Positions 37,039-46,962 of a DNA stretch of 64,000 nucleotides are shown piece after piece. The stretch's first letter is position 1, and every line of letters starts with the position of its first letter. Position numbers and translations under genes: made by a program. This stretch comes from Paraburkholderia edwinii. Its GTDB lineage: Bacteria; Pseudomonadota; Gammaproteobacteria; Burkholderiales; Burkholderiaceae. A model generated the notes under the pieces. It saw nothing but the letters and a program-made list of their open reading frames with translations. It had not been told where the DNA came from and did no database searches. The DNA lies in assembly GCF_019428685.1 (NCBI RefSeq), contig NZ_CP080095.1:62001-126000 (forward strand). Reading direction: 5' to 3'.

Positions 37039-37524
37039 AAGACAGGCGCTGCGCCGTGCGGTAAAAGCCGCGCCGATCCAGGTTCCAGCTTCGCGAACAG
37101 GGTCAATCCTGCTATGCGTTCCGCGTTTCGGTATCATCGCCGGTCTCTGGTTTGCCATCCCGCGCATCGATCACTGCGCCTGGTGCGCCATCGCGTCGCC
37201 GTCGTCGCGACACCGCGCCCACGCGATTGCAGCATCGAAGCTGTAGCCGTGCTGCAGCCATGGTGTGGCCGATGCCGCGGCCGAACGCTGTAGCCAAACG
37301 CCGTGGCCAGATCCGGCGGCTGCGGCAAGCCGGTTTGCCGCCCGCGGCCTGCGAACCGGTAACGCGGTAAAATAGCGGATTCCGCAGCATTTTTTCCGCG
37401 CGGTATGCCTCGTTAGGGTCGTGTCAGGAATGGCGTATCGCCGTGCCGGCCGCCGAAAAGCCACTGCAAGGCCGCTAAGGCCGTCACCAGGGCCGCCCTT
37501 GTTTTCGCCTCATCCATAGAAGCC
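37039..37524. other. Gene-free stretch upstream of fpr, about 486 bp
   Basis: No frame is supported. It contains several GC-rich inverted repeats, for example CGGCAA / TTGCCG around 37323-37340, and a TAAAAT hexamer near 37369. No -35 at standard spacing was found. Confidence 0.45.
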
Positions 37525-38295
37525 ATGAGCAACCTGAATTCACAAACCGTCCTGAGCGTCCACCACTGGACCGATACGCTTTTCAGCTTTACCTGCACGC
37601 GCGACGCGTCGTTCCGTTTCGAGAATGGCCAGTTCACGATGGTCGGCCTCGAGGTCGACGGCAAGCCGCTGATCCGCGCCTACAGCATGGCGAGCGCGAA
37701 CTACGAAGAGAACCTCGAATTCCTCAGCATCAAGGTGCAGGACGGCCCGCTCACGTCGCGGCTGCAGCACTTGAAGGTGGGCGACCAGGTCCTGATCGGC
37801 AAGAAGCCGACCGGCACCCTCGTGGCCGACAACCTGCTGCCCGGCAAGACACTGTGGCTGCTGTCCACGGGCACGGGCCTCGCGCCCTTCATGTCCATCA
37901 TCAAGGACCCGGACGTCTACGACCGCTACGAGCGCGTCGTACTCACGCATACGTGCCGTTTCGTCGACGAGCTCGCGTACAAGGAATACATCACGGACCA
38001 CCTGCCGGCGCACGAGCATATCGGCGAGCTGATCCGCGACAAGCTCGTGTATTACCCGACGGTCACGCGCGAAGCGTTCCAGAACCGCGGCCGCATCACC
38101 GAACTGATCGAAACGCAGAAGCTGTTCGCGGACCTCGACCTGCCGCATTTCTCGAAAGAGAACGATCGCGTCATGCTGTGCGGCAGCCCGCACATGCTGC
38201 GCGACACGCGCGAACTGCTCGACAGCATGGGCTTCGAGGAAGGCAGCAACAACTCGCCGGGCCACTACGTGATCGAAAAGGCCTTCGTGGGCTAA
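37525..38295 (+). CDS. fpr: Ferredoxin-NADP+ reductase
   Basis: The 256-residue protein has the FAD motif RAYSMASANY and NADP-binding STGTGLAPFMSII. CGSPHMLRDTRELLDSMGF and the C-terminal YVIEKAFVG place it in the bacterial FprA/Azotobacter subclass. It exchanges electrons between NADPH and ferredoxin or flavodoxin and is often tied to oxidative stress. The start at 37525 gives the family N-terminus. Confidence 0.95.
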   Translation: MSNLNSQTVLSVHHWTDTLFSFTCTRDASFRFENGQFTMVGLEVDGKPLIRAYSMASANYEENLEFLSIKVQDGPLTSRLQHLKVGDQVLIGKKPTGTLVADNLLPGKTLWLLSTGTGLAPFMSIIKDPDVYDRYERVVLTHTCRFVDELAYKEYITDHLPAHEHIGELIRDKLVYYPTVTREAFQNRGRITELIETQKLFADLDLPHFSKENDRVMLCGSPHMLRDTRELLDSMGFEEGSNNSPGHYVIEKAFVG

Positions 38296-38374
38296 GCCCG
38301 ATGCCGATTGGCTGATATCTGGCCTCGCCCTCCATGGCCGCAGCCTTGCGGCGTGCAGTCGGCGTAAAAACAAC

Positions 38375-38403
38375 AAGACCGGGACATATCCCGGTCTTTT
38401 TTT
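38375..38403 (+). terminator. Intrinsic terminator of fpr
   Basis: A nine-base stem (AAGACCGGG / CCCGGTCTT) with a six-base loop, followed by a run of T. It lies 80 bp past the fpr stop. Confidence 0.93.
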
Positions 38404-38860
38404 GCGCCTACGATTTTGCTTTCATTTAGCCTTCCATACCCTTGACGCCGGCACAGCGCGAATTCGCGCGTCGCCCCGTGCACGTCAGCTTGTCAGGCTT
38501 GGCGTTACAAATAGACACACAGAAACGTCTGCCGGCTGTAAGCGTTTTTCCTACAAACCGTGTCGGAGAAAAAAGTGCGCGACAGGTGAAATTTACGCGC
38601 GGAGCCTTGCCCTGCCTGCATTATTTTCTTTTTTTAGGATATCATCGCGGCGCAGTACCCCTACGCGACGCCTAAGTTCGAGGTGTCACCGGGTTGTTAC
38701 CGAATGTAAATTTCGTTACGCCATCGCGTAGCGATTGTCCGTCACGGCATCGACCGGACGGAGACGTCTGGGAGGCCAAGGGTTCGCATGCGTTTTTCCA
38801 TGATTGCGCTGTCGACGCACAGCCGGTTTGCCGGCCACGCAACTTTCTGACAGGGGCGCA
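38404..38860. other. Gene-free leader region, about 457 bp
   Basis: It precedes the soluble kinase gene. It has a T-rich tract at about 38620-38640 in otherwise GC-rich DNA. No gene and no certain promoter were identified. Confidence 0.45.
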
Positions 38861-39694
38861 ATGGATACGTCGACCGTGGTACCGATCGGCGCACACGCCG
38901 AACACGCCGAGCTCGCGCGCCTGCGCGAGCGCGTCCGCGAACTCGCCGCCGAGGTCGTGCACGCGCAGGAAGCCGTGCGCCGCCATCTCGCGCAGGAGTT
39001 GCACGACAGCGCCGGCGCGGAGCTGACCGCCGCGCGTTTCGCGCTCGCTAACGTTCAAACATGGTTACCAGCCGATGCGCCGCCGCAATGCGCGGCGTCG
39101 CTCGCCGTCGCGAACCGCTCGCTCGACGCGGTCTCGGACGCGACGCGCCACGCGATCGACGAGCTCCATGCGCCATCGTTCGAAAGCGGCATCGTGCACG
39201 CGCTATCGCAATGGACCGGCAGCTTCGCGGCCCGCACCGGCCTGCGCACGAGCTTCGTCTGCGCGGCCGACGCACGTTTGACGCGCCTGCCAGGCGACGC
39301 CGCGCTCGCGGTGTTCCGCGTCGCGCAGGAGGCCTTGAACAACGTTGCGAAGCATGCCCGTGCGTCGGGCGCCGATGTGCGCATCGAGACCGACGCCGAG
39401 CATCTGATTCTCGTCGTCGCCGACGACGGCATCGGCCTGCCGCTTACCGCCGGCAAGCTCACATCGAACCTTGCAGCAAACATGCGTGAGCGCCGCTTCG
39501 GTCTGTCCGGCATGCGCGCGCGCTGCGAAGCATTCGACGGCGAATTCGCCATCGAGAACACGTTGCGCTCAAAGAAGCACAAGAAACATGCGCGCGGTGC
39601 GCTGCCCGGCACCGCGCTGCACGCGCGATTTGCGTGGCGCGCGTTGCTGGCTACCACTCAACCCGACGCGCGGCGCCACGCCGCGCGCTCATGA
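38861..39694 (+). CDS. Soluble NarX/DegS-type sensor histidine kinase
   Basis: The 277-residue protein has no membrane segment. A short N-terminal coiled coil (17-40) leads into a HisKA_3 domain with H48 (RRHLAQELHDSAGAEL). An HATPase follows (VFRVAQEALNNVAKHA, LVVADDGIGLPL, FGLSGMRARCEAF). The C-terminal tail is basic. No sensory domain exists, so the signal must come from another protein or from inside the cell. The start at 38861 gives MDTSTVVPIG. It is paired with a NarL-type regulator gene 20 bp downstream. Confidence 0.9.
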   Translation: MDTSTVVPIGAHAEHAELARLRERVRELAAEVVHAQEAVRRHLAQELHDSAGAELTAARFALANVQTWLPADAPPQCAASLAVANRSLDAVSDATRHAIDELHAPSFESGIVHALSQWTGSFAARTGLRTSFVCAADARLTRLPGDAALAVFRVAQEALNNVAKHARASGADVRIETDAEHLILVVADDGIGLPLTAGKLTSNLAANMRERRFGLSGMRARCEAFDGEFAIENTLRSKKHKKHARGALPGTALHARFAWRALLATTQPDARRHAARS

Positions 39695-39714
39695 CCCGAT
39701 AGCCGACAAGCACG

Positions 39715-40371
39715 ATGAACCTGCGCATCCTCCTTGCCGAAGATCACGCCGTGGTTCGCCAGGGCGTGCGCCAGTTGCTGCTCGACCGCGGCGTCGCCGC
39801 CGAAGTGGCCGAAGCCCAGACCGGCGCCGAAGCGCTGATGGAAGCGGGCCGGCACTCGTACGACGTGATCCTGCTCGACATCTCGTTGCCGGACCTGAAC
39901 GGTGTCGAAGTGCTCAAGCGCCTGAAGCGCAAGGTGCCGCGCGTGCCGGTGTTGATGTTCTCGATGTATCGCGAAGACCAGTACGCGGTGCGCGCACTCA
40001 AGGCCGGCGCGGCCGGCTATCTGTCGAAGACGGTCGACGCCGCGCAGATGATCGCCGCGATCCAGCAGGTCGCCGCCGGCCGTAAATACGTGAGCCCGGC
40101 GATGGCCGAGGCGCTCGCGAACTACGTATCGTTCGACGGCGAGCAGATGCCACATGAAAAGCTATCGGACCGCGAATACCAGACGCTTTGTATGCTCGCG
40201 TCAGGTAAGCGCCTCACCGATATCGCGCACGCGCTGTCGCTATCGGTGAAGACGGTCAGCGTGTACCGCACACGCCTGCTCGAAAAGATGAAGCTGCGCA
40301 ACAACGCGGAGCTCACGTTCTACGTGATGACGAACCGGCTCGTCGACCTGAATCCGGCCATGACGGCCTGA
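39715..40371 (+). CDS. NarL/FixJ family response regulator
   Basis: The 218-residue protein has a receiver domain with D10 (LLAEDHAVV), phospho-acceptor D55 (LLDISLPDL) and Lys in YLSKTVDA. A LuxR-type helix-turn-helix follows near the C-terminus (KLSDREYQTLCMLASGKR, LSLSVKTVSVYRTRLLEKM). The kinase upstream is the likely phosphodonor. Its target promoters are unknown. Confidence 0.95.
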   Translation: MNLRILLAEDHAVVRQGVRQLLLDRGVAAEVAEAQTGAEALMEAGRHSYDVILLDISLPDLNGVEVLKRLKRKVPRVPVLMFSMYREDQYAVRALKAGAAGYLSKTVDAAQMIAAIQQVAAGRKYVSPAMAEALANYVSFDGEQMPHEKLSDREYQTLCMLASGKRLTDIAHALSLSVKTVSVYRTRLLEKMKLRNNAELTFYVMTNRLVDLNPAMTA

Positions 40372-40557
40372 CCCGCAAGCAGTCCCCTCCGACTCCCCGC
40401 CAAAGGCCGCCCATCAGGGATCGGCTAAAATTGAAGGTTTCCCGCACCCGGCACGCGACGCACGCGTGCCGCTCGCAACCATGTTGCAACCCCGTTGCAT
40501 GGGACCGGCGTCGACACTAAGGCGCTGACTCCGGTCGACACTTGAGATCTTCTGGCA

Positions 40558-41961
40558 ATGTCCGTATTCCGAAAGAAAAACGTCGAACACATGATTGCCG
40601 GCGCGCAAGCGGCCGGCCTCAAGAAAGCGCTCGGCGCGCTCGATCTGACGTTTCTCGGCGTCGGCGCCATCATCGGCACCGGCATTTTCGTTCTCACCGG
40701 CACGGGCGCGGTCCAGGCCGGCCCCGCGCTCACCGTTTCGTTTGTTATCGCCGCCATCGCCTGCGGCTTCGCCGCGCTTGCCTACGCGGAGTTCGCCTCG
40801 ACCATTCCTGTCGCCGGCTCGATCTACACCTACTCGTACGCAACGCTCGGCGAGCTCGCCGCGTGGATCATCGGCTGGGACCTGATGCTCGAATACGGGC
40901 TCGCCACCTCGGCGGTATCGGTCGGCTGGTCCGGCTATCTGCAATCGCTGCTGTCGGGCTTCGGCATTTCGCTGCCCGTCGCGCTGACCGCGGCACCCGG
41001 TGCTTTGCCGGGCCACACCACGCTTTTCAACCTGCCCGCCTTCCTCGTGATGATGGCCATTACGACGCTGCTGTCGGTCGGCGTGCGCGAGTCGACGCGC
41101 GTCAATAATCTGATGGTTGCGATCAAGGTGACCGTTGTGCTGCTCGTGATTGCCGTCGGCGTGTTCCACGTGACGCCGGCGAACTGGCATCCGTTCATGC
41201 CGAACGGGTGGTCGGGCGTGTTCGGCGCGGCCGCGGTGATGTTCTTTGCGTTTATCGGCTTCGATTCGGTGTCCTCCGCGGCTGAGGAAGTCAAGAATCC
41301 GAAACGCGATCTGCCGATCGGCATCATCGCATCGCTGGGAGTATGCGCGGTGCTCTATATCGCGGTCGCCGCGATCGTGACCGGCATCGTGCCGTCCGCG
41401 CAGTTCGCGCATATCTCGCATCCGGTTTCGTATGCGTTGCAGGTGGCGGGCCAGCCCTGGGTGGCCGGCCTCATCGATCTCGGCGCCGTGCTCGGCATGC
41501 TGACGGTGATTCTCGTGATGGCGTACGGCCAGACGCGCGTGATCTTTGCGATGTCGCGCGACGGCCTGCTGCCCGCCGCGCTGTCGCGCGTGCATCCGCG
41601 CTTCGCGACGCCGTTTCTCACGACCTGGCTGTGCGGCATCTTCTTCGGCCTGATCGGCGCACTCGTGCCGCTCGACGTGCTCGCCGAGCTCATCAACATC
41701 GGTACGCTCGCCGCGTTTTCGATGGTGTCGATCGCGGTGCTGATCCTGCGCCGCACGCATCCCGAACTGCCGCGCGCATTCCGCTGCCCCGGCGTGCCCG
41801 TCGTACCGGTGCTCGCGGTCGCATCGTGCGTATTCCTGATGGTGAATCTCGCGGGCATCACGTGGACCGCGTTCCTCGTCTGGCTCGCGCTCGGCATGAT
41901 GATCTATTTCGGTTATTCGCGCCGGCGCTCGAAGCTCGCGCATGGTGTGCATCCGCACTAA
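40558..41961 (+). CDS. APC family amino acid permease
   Basis: The 467-residue protein has twelve membrane segments and the APC start LGVGAIIGTGIFVLTGTGA. It shows FFAFIGFDSVSSAAEEVKNP and RTHPELPRAFRCPGVPVVPV, which are typical of cationic amino-acid carriers such as YfnA/CAT. Substrate not certain. The start at 40558 fits the family. It is probably a single-gene transcript. Confidence 0.93.
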   Translation: MSVFRKKNVEHMIAGAQAAGLKKALGALDLTFLGVGAIIGTGIFVLTGTGAVQAGPALTVSFVIAAIACGFAALAYAEFASTIPVAGSIYTYSYATLGELAAWIIGWDLMLEYGLATSAVSVGWSGYLQSLLSGFGISLPVALTAAPGALPGHTTLFNLPAFLVMMAITTLLSVGVRESTRVNNLMVAIKVTVVLLVIAVGVFHVTPANWHPFMPNGWSGVFGAAAVMFFAFIGFDSVSSAAEEVKNPKRDLPIGIIASLGVCAVLYIAVAAIVTGIVPSAQFAHISHPVSYALQVAGQPWVAGLIDLGAVLGMLTVILVMAYGQTRVIFAMSRDGLLPAALSRVHPRFATPFLTTWLCGIFFGLIGALVPLDVLAELINIGTLAAFSMVSIAVLILRRTHPELPRAFRCPGVPVVPVLAVASCVFLMVNLAGITWTAFLVWLALGMMIYFGYSRRRSKLAHGVHPH

Positions 41962-42014
41962 ACATTCAACGCCGCGCGTCAAGCGCGGCTCCTTGTCGTC
42001 CGAACTGCGCGTTC

Positions 42015-42048
42015 GAACGGCGCGTCCGCCTCAAGCGGCGCGCCGTTC
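42015..42048 (+). terminator. Hairpin downstream of the permease gene
   Basis: GAACGGCGCG pairs with CGCGCCGTTC over ten bases with a 14-base loop. No long T-run follows, so termination is uncertain. Confidence 0.45.
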
Positions 42049-42147
42049 GGCGCTTCTGATTCCGCTTCTGAAGGCGCTTCCGAGCCTTAGCGATTCGCGC
42101 CCACACGCCGCGCCGCGACCATTTCCCCCGATAGCCGCCCCCGTCAA

Positions 42148-42172
42148 TTTGTGCTTTACTGTGCGGCACAAA
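42148..42172. promoter_or_regulatory. Inverted repeat upstream of the cox operon
   Basis: TTTGTGC and GCACAAA flank an 11-base centre (perfect seven-base arms). It lies about 109-133 bp before coxS in the 319-bp gap 41962-42280. It resembles a binding site for a dimeric regulator such as LysR, FNR/CRP or GntR types. No regulator gene is adjacent to the cox cluster. Confidence 0.4.
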
Positions 42173-42280
42173 ATCACAAACAGCACCAACCGAGCCGGAC
42201 CCTCACAGCAGGCAGGCGGTAGGTAGTGAATGTGGGCCCGAGCCGGTCTCTATCCCCATGTGGAGCCTAGGAGACAGTTC

Positions 42281-42811
42281 ATGACGATCAGCATCAGTCT
42301 GACGGTGAACGGCGCGCCCGTTACCGCGAACGTCGAGCCCAATACCTTACTTGTTCAGTTTTTGCGCGATCAGCTACGGCTGACCGGCACGCATATCGGC
42401 TGCGATACCGCGCAATGCGGCGCGTGCACGATCCATCTGAACGGGCGCGCGATCAAGTCGTGCAACATGCTCGCGGTGCAGGCCGATAGCGCGGAAATCA
42501 CCACGATCGAAGGACTGTCCACGAACGGCGAGCTGCATCCGATGCAAGCCGCGTTCAAGGAGTGCCACGGGCTCCAGTGCGGCTTCTGCACGCCCGGCAT
42601 GGTGATGAGCGCGACCTCGCTCGTGGCGACCCATCCGCAGCCGTCCGAAGCCGACGTACGCGCGCAGCTCGACGGCAACCTGTGCCGCTGTACGGGCTAT
42701 CACAACATCGTCAAGGCGATCGTCGAGGGCGCGGCTGCGATGCGCTCAGGCGCGGGTTCAGCGCAAGCACAAGCAGCGCAAACCCAGACCGCCGCGAAGG
42801 TCACCGCCTGA
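42281..42811 (+). CDS. coxS: Molybdenum hydroxylase small subunit, two 2Fe-2S clusters (CoxS-like)
   Basis: The 176-residue protein has the plant-type cluster site [22 protein letters not shown] and the second-cluster site CGFCTPGM ... CRCTGYHNI, which are the two domains of CoxS. It passes electrons from the Mo site to FAD. A tail of about 15 residues is rich in Ala/Gln. ATG 42281 follows AGGAGAC. The upstream frame to 42230 is not conserved. Confidence 0.95.
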   Translation: MTISISLTVNGAPVTANVEPNTLLVQFLRDQLRLTGTHIGCDTAQCGACTIHLNGRAIKSCNMLAVQADSAEITTIEGLSTNGELHPMQAAFKECHGLQCGFCTPGMVMSATSLVATHPQPSEADVRAQLDGNLCRCTGYHNIVKAIVEGAAAMRSGAGSAQAQAAQTQTAAKVTA

Positions 42812-42833
42812 TCGATGCCTGAGGAGCCCGAAC

Positions 42834-45239
42834 ATGAACGCACCCGAAACCCATCGCATCATTGGCGCTTCCGTCAAACGTAAGGAAGACGCCCGTTTCC
42901 TCACCGGCACCGGCCAGTACACCGACGACGTGGTCCTGTCGCATCAGTCGTACGCGGTGTTTCTGCGCTCGCCGCATGCGCATGCGCGCATCAAAAGCAT
43001 CGACACGACCGCGGCGAAGCAGTCACCGGGCGTCGTCGCGATCTTCACCGGCGCGGACTTCGCCGCGGACAACGTCGGCGGGCTGCCGTGCGGCTGGCTG
43101 ATCCACAACATCGACGGCACGCCGATGCATGAGCCGCCGCATCCGGTGATCGCGCATACGAAGGTCAGGCACGTCGGCGACCAGGTCGCGCTCGTGATCG
43201 CCGATTCGGTCAACGCCGCGAAAAACGCGCTCGAACTGATCGAAGTCGACTACGAGGAGCTGCCGGCGATCGTCGATACCGCGCATGCAGCCGACGCAGG
43301 CCAGCCTGCCGTGCACGACGAAGTGCCGAACAACACATGCTTCACGTGGGGCCACGGCGACAAGGCCGCGACCGACGCCGCCTTCGCCAATGCCGCGCAC
43401 GTCACCACGCTCGATATCGTCAACAACCGGCTCATACCGAACGCGATCGAGCCGCGCGCGGCGAACGCCGCGTGGTCGCCGTACGACGACACCTATACCG
43501 TCTACGTCGCGAACCAGAACCCGCATGTCGAACGGCTGCTGATGGCCGCCTTCGTGCTCGCGTTGCCGGAGTCGAAAGTGCGCGTGATCGCACCGGATGT
43601 AGGCGGCGGTTTCGGCTCGAAGATCTTTCTGTACGCGGAAGACGTCGCGGTGACATGGGCGTCGAAGAAGGTGCGGCGCCCGGTCAAATGGACTGCCGAG
43701 CGCTCCGAATCCTTCCTCTGCGATGCGCACGGCCGCGACCACGTGACAAAGGCCGAACTCGCCATCGACAAGGACGGCAAGTTCCTCGCGATGCGCGTGC
43801 ATACGATCGCGAATATGGGCGCGTATCTGTCGACCTTCGCGTCGAGCGTGCCGACCGTGCTATACGCGACGCTGCTCGCCGGCCAGTACGCGACGCCCGC
43901 GATTTACGCGGAAGTCAAAGCCGTCTTCACGAACACGGTGCCCGTCGATGCGTATCGCGGCGCCGGACGCCCCGAAGCAACCTATGTGGTCGAGCGTCTC
44001 GTCGAAACCGCGGCGCGCGAGCTGAACATTCACCCGGCCGAACTGCGCCGCCGCAACTTCATCCGTTCGTTCCCGTATGCGACGCCGGTCGGCCTCACCT
44101 ACGACACCGGCGACTACGACACCATTCTGGCGCGCGCCATGCAGCTCGCCGACGTCGAAGGCTTCGCCGCGCGCAGGCAGGCGTCGGAACAGAAAGGCAA
44201 GCGCCGCGGCCTTGGCTTCTCGTGCTACATCGAAGCGTGCGGACTCGCGCCGTCAAACGTCGCGGGTGCGCTCGGCGCGCGTGCGGGCCTCTTCGAAGCA
44301 GGCGAGATCCGCGTGCATCCGACCGGCTCCGTCACGGTGTTCACGGGCTCGCATAGCCACGGCCAGGGCCACGAGACGACCTTTGCGCAAGTGGTGGCCG
44401 ACCGGCTCGGCGTGCCGATCGAAAACGTCGAGATCGTGCACGGCGACACCGGACGCATTCCGTTCGGCATGGGCACGTACGGCTCGCGCTCGATCGCGGT
44501 CGGCGGCTCGGCGATCGTGAAAGCGCTCGACAAGATCGAGGCGAAAGCGAAGAAGATTGCCGCGCACCTGCTCGAAGCGTCGCCCGACGATATCGAGTTC
44601 AAGGACGGCACGTTCCGCGTCGCCGGCACCGATCGCACGAAGACCTTCACCGACGTGTCGCTGGCCGCTTACGTGCCGCACAACTATCCGCTCGACAAGC
44701 TCGAGCCGGGCCTCGACGAAAGCGCGTTCTACGACCCGACCAACTTCACATATCCGGCCGGCGCGTATATTTGCGAAGTCGAAGTCGACGTCGATACAGG
44801 CGAAACGCGCATCGAACGCTTTACCGCCGTCGACGACTTCGGCAACGTGATCAACCCGATGATCGTCGAAGGGCAGGTGCACGGCGGGCTCGGCCAGGGA
44901 ATCGGCCAGGCGATGCTCGAGCGCTGCGTGTACGACACCGAAAGCGGCCAGTTGCTGTCGGGCTCGTACATGGATTACGCGATGCCGCATGCGTCCGATC
45001 TGCCACAGTTCACCGTGGAAACCGCAAAGGGCACACCGTGCACGCACAATCCGCTCGGCGTGAAAGGCTGCGGTGAAGCGGGCGCGATCGGCTCGCCGCC
45101 GGCGGTGATCAACGCGATCATCGATGCGCTCGCGCCGCTTGGCGTCACCGACCTCGCCATGCCGGCGACGCCACATCGGATCTGGTCCGCGATGCGGACC
45201 GCGGGTGCATCGCAAGCTACGTCATCCAAACAGGCCTGA
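42834..45239 (+). CDS. coxL: Molybdenum hydroxylase large subunit, form II CoxL-like
   Basis: The 801-residue protein is a full CoxL/XDH-family molybdopterin subunit. Motifs include [26 protein letters not shown] (Mo-cofactor contact) and [15 protein letters not shown], with the catalytic Glu near 747. The active-site loop reads AYRGAGR (373-379), the form II signature, whereas true CO dehydrogenases carry AYRCSFR. Form II enzymes often do not oxidise CO efficiently, so the substrate here is open: possibly an aldehyde, purine or other heterocycle. The gene is 22 bp after coxS. Confidence 0.95.
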   Translation: MNAPETHRIIGASVKRKEDARFLTGTGQYTDDVVLSHQSYAVFLRSPHAHARIKSIDTTAAKQSPGVVAIFTGADFAADNVGGLPCGWLIHNIDGTPMHEPPHPVIAHTKVRHVGDQVALVIADSVNAAKNALELIEVDYEELPAIVDTAHAADAGQPAVHDEVPNNTCFTWGHGDKAATDAAFANAAHVTTLDIVNNRLIPNAIEPRAANAAWSPYDDTYTVYVANQNPHVERLLMAAFVLALPESKVRVIAPDVGGGFGSKIFLYAEDVAVTWASKKVRRPVKWTAERSESFLCDAHGRDHVTKAELAIDKDGKFLAMRVHTIANMGAYLSTFASSVPTVLYATLLAGQYATPAIYAEVKAVFTNTVPVDAYRGAGRPEATYVVERLVETAARELNIHPAELRRRNFIRSFPYATPVGLTYDTGDYDTILARAMQLADVEGFAARRQASEQKGKRRGLGFSCYIEACGLAPSNVAGALGARAGLFEAGEIRVHPTGSVTVFTGSHSHGQGHETTFAQVVADRLGVPIENVEIVHGDTGRIPFGMGTYGSRSIAVGGSAIVKALDKIEAKAKKIAAHLLEASPDDIEFKDGTFRVAGTDRTKTFTDVSLAAYVPHNYPLDKLEPGLDESAFYDPTNFTYPAGAYICEVEVDVDTGETRIERFTAVDDFGNVINPMIVEGQVHGGLGQGIGQAMLERCVYDTESGQLLSGSYMDYAMPHASDLPQFTVETAKGTPCTHNPLGVKGCGEAGAIGSPPAVINAIIDALAPLGVTDLAMPATPHRIWSAMRTAGASQATSSKQA

Positions 45240-45253
45240 GCCGAGGAGCCCAC

Positions 45254-46051
45254 ATGTACACGTTCGACTATCAACGTGCGGCCGATCCGAAGGCCGCAGT
45301 ATCGGCGCTCGCCGCGGACGGCGAAGCGAAATTCCTGGCCGGCGGCCAGAGCCTGCTGCCGACCATGCGCTTGCGTCTCGCGCAGCCGTCGAAGCTGATC
45401 GACGTCACGCGCATTCCCGCGCTCAAGCAGATTCGCGCGGACGGCAATTCGCTGTCGATCGGCGCCGCCGTCTGTCACGCCGATGTCGCGGCGAACGCGG
45501 ATGTGCGCCGCGTGCTGCCCGCGCTCGCCGATCTCGCCGCGCATATCGGCGATCGTCAGGTGCGCGCGCTCGGCACGATCGGCGGCTCGCTCGCGAACGA
45601 CGATCCGGCCGCATGCTATCCCGCCGGCGTGCTCGGCCTTGGGGCCACGGTCGTGACCGACCGCCGCCGGATTGCGGCCGAAGACTTTTTCGTCGGCATG
45701 TATGAGACCGCGCTGGCACCGGACGAGCTGATCGTGTCGGTCGAGTTTCCGCTCGCCGAGCGCGCCGCATACGAGAAGTTCAGAAATCCGGCATCGCATT
45801 TCGCGCTCGTCGGCGTGTTCGTCGCGAAGCAGGCGGGCGGCGTGCGCGTTGCGGTGACGGGCGCGGCGCCGTCGGTATTTCGTGTGCCCGAGCTCGAAAA
45901 GGCGCTATCGGCCGATTTCTCGCCCGCGGCAGCGCGCGCCGTGACGGTGTCGGCCGACGGTCTCAACACCGATCTGCACGCGAGCGCGGACTATCGTGCT
46001 CATCTGATTCCAATCCTCGCGGCGCGCGCGGTCGAGCGCGCGAAGGCATAG
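45254..46051 (+). CDS. coxM: Molybdenum hydroxylase medium subunit, FAD-binding (CoxM-like)
   Basis: The 265-residue protein has the FAD sites AKFLAGGQSLLPTMRLR and GTIGGSLANDDPAACYP of the CoxM family. It receives electrons from the 2Fe-2S subunit. The order S-L-M matches form II clusters; form I clusters have M-S-L. The gap to coxL is 14 bp. Confidence 0.95.
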   Translation: MYTFDYQRAADPKAAVSALAADGEAKFLAGGQSLLPTMRLRLAQPSKLIDVTRIPALKQIRADGNSLSIGAAVCHADVAANADVRRVLPALADLAAHIGDRQVRALGTIGGSLANDDPAACYPAGVLGLGATVVTDRRRIAAEDFFVGMYETALAPDELIVSVEFPLAERAAYEKFRNPASHFALVGVFVAKQAGGVRVAVTGAAPSVFRVPELEKALSADFSPAAARAVTVSADGLNTDLHASADYRAHLIPILAARAVERAKA

Positions 46052-46068
46052 CAGCGGGTCGACGCGGC

Positions 46069-46956
46069 ATGCAACCCGCCTCCATCGACGACACGCTCGC
46101 GCAACTGACGGCACAGGACTACTTCGCCAGCCGCGAGCTTGCGACCGCGCTCTTTCTCGCGCTGCGGATGGAGCGGCCGCTCTTCGTGGAAGGCGAGCCC
46201 GGCGTCGGCAAAACCGAGCTCGCGAAGGCGGCGGCCGGCATGCTCGGCACGTCGCTACTGCGGCTGCAGTGCTACGAAGGGCTCGACACGGCCAGCGCGC
46301 TGTACGAGTGGGACTACCCGCGGCAGATCATGGCGCTGCGCGTCGCGGAAGCGGCCGGCGAGAAACCCACCAACGACACGCTCTATCGCAGCGAGTTTCT
46401 GCTCAAGCGCCCGCTGCTGCAGGCGCTGATGCCCGACGAGCGGAACCCGGGCGCGCGCCGGGTGCTGCTGATCGATGAAATCGACCGTGCCGACGAGCCG
46501 TTCGAAGCGTTTCTGCTCGAACTGCTGTCGGACTTCCAGGTGTCGATTCCCGAGTACGGCACCGTGTGCGCGCAGCAGCGGCCGCTCGTCGTGATGACGT
46601 CGAACCGTACACGCGAAGTGCACGATGCGTTGAAGCGGCGCTGTCTCTATCAATGGATCGGTTACCCGGAACGCGAGCGCGAACTCGCGATCGTCGCCGC
46701 GCGCGCGCCCGAGACGAGCGAGGCGTTGCAACGGCACGCGGTCGGCTTCGTGCATCAGTTGCGCGGGATGGACCTGTTCAAGGCGCCGGGCATCGCTGAA
46801 ACAATCGACTGGTGCCGCGCGCTGAACGCGCTGAGCGTGACCGAGCTCGATCCGCAATCGGTGCAGGATACGTTGGGCGTACTGCTTAAGTATCAGGACG
46901 ATCTTGCGCGCATGGACGCGCAGCAGATTGCCGAGTGCATTGCCGCGGCGGAGTGA
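46069..46956 (+). CDS. coxD: MoxR-type AAA+ ATPase (CoxD-like)
   Basis: The 295-residue protein has Walker A GEPGVGKTEL, Walker B VLLIDEIDRADEPFEAFLLEL, sensor 1 VVMTSNRTREVHDALKRRC and a MoxR-like C-terminal helical part. In carboxydotrophs CoxD helps build the copper-sulfur-molybdenum centre together with CoxE and CoxF. Here it is followed by the VWA gene after six bases, the usual MoxR-VWA chaperone pair. Confidence 0.93.
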   Translation: MQPASIDDTLAQLTAQDYFASRELATALFLALRMERPLFVEGEPGVGKTELAKAAAGMLGTSLLRLQCYEGLDTASALYEWDYPRQIMALRVAEAAGEKPTNDTLYRSEFLLKRPLLQALMPDERNPGARRVLLIDEIDRADEPFEAFLLELLSDFQVSIPEYGTVCAQQRPLVVMTSNRTREVHDALKRRCLYQWIGYPERERELAIVAARAPETSEALQRHAVGFVHQLRGMDLFKAPGIAETIDWCRALNALSVTELDPQSVQDTLGVLLKYQDDLARMDAQQIAECIAAAE

Positions 46957-46962
46957 CCTGAG

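Noticed and set aside
40414..41982. 522-residue minus-strand frame opposite the APC permease
   Set aside because: Its sequence is Arg/His/Gln/Asp-rich without hydrophobic core or family motif. It is the reverse shadow of a GC-rich membrane protein gene.
42834..45239. Genuine (form I) CO dehydrogenase
   Set aside because: The active-site loop is AYRGAGR and the gene order is S-L-M, both marks of form II.
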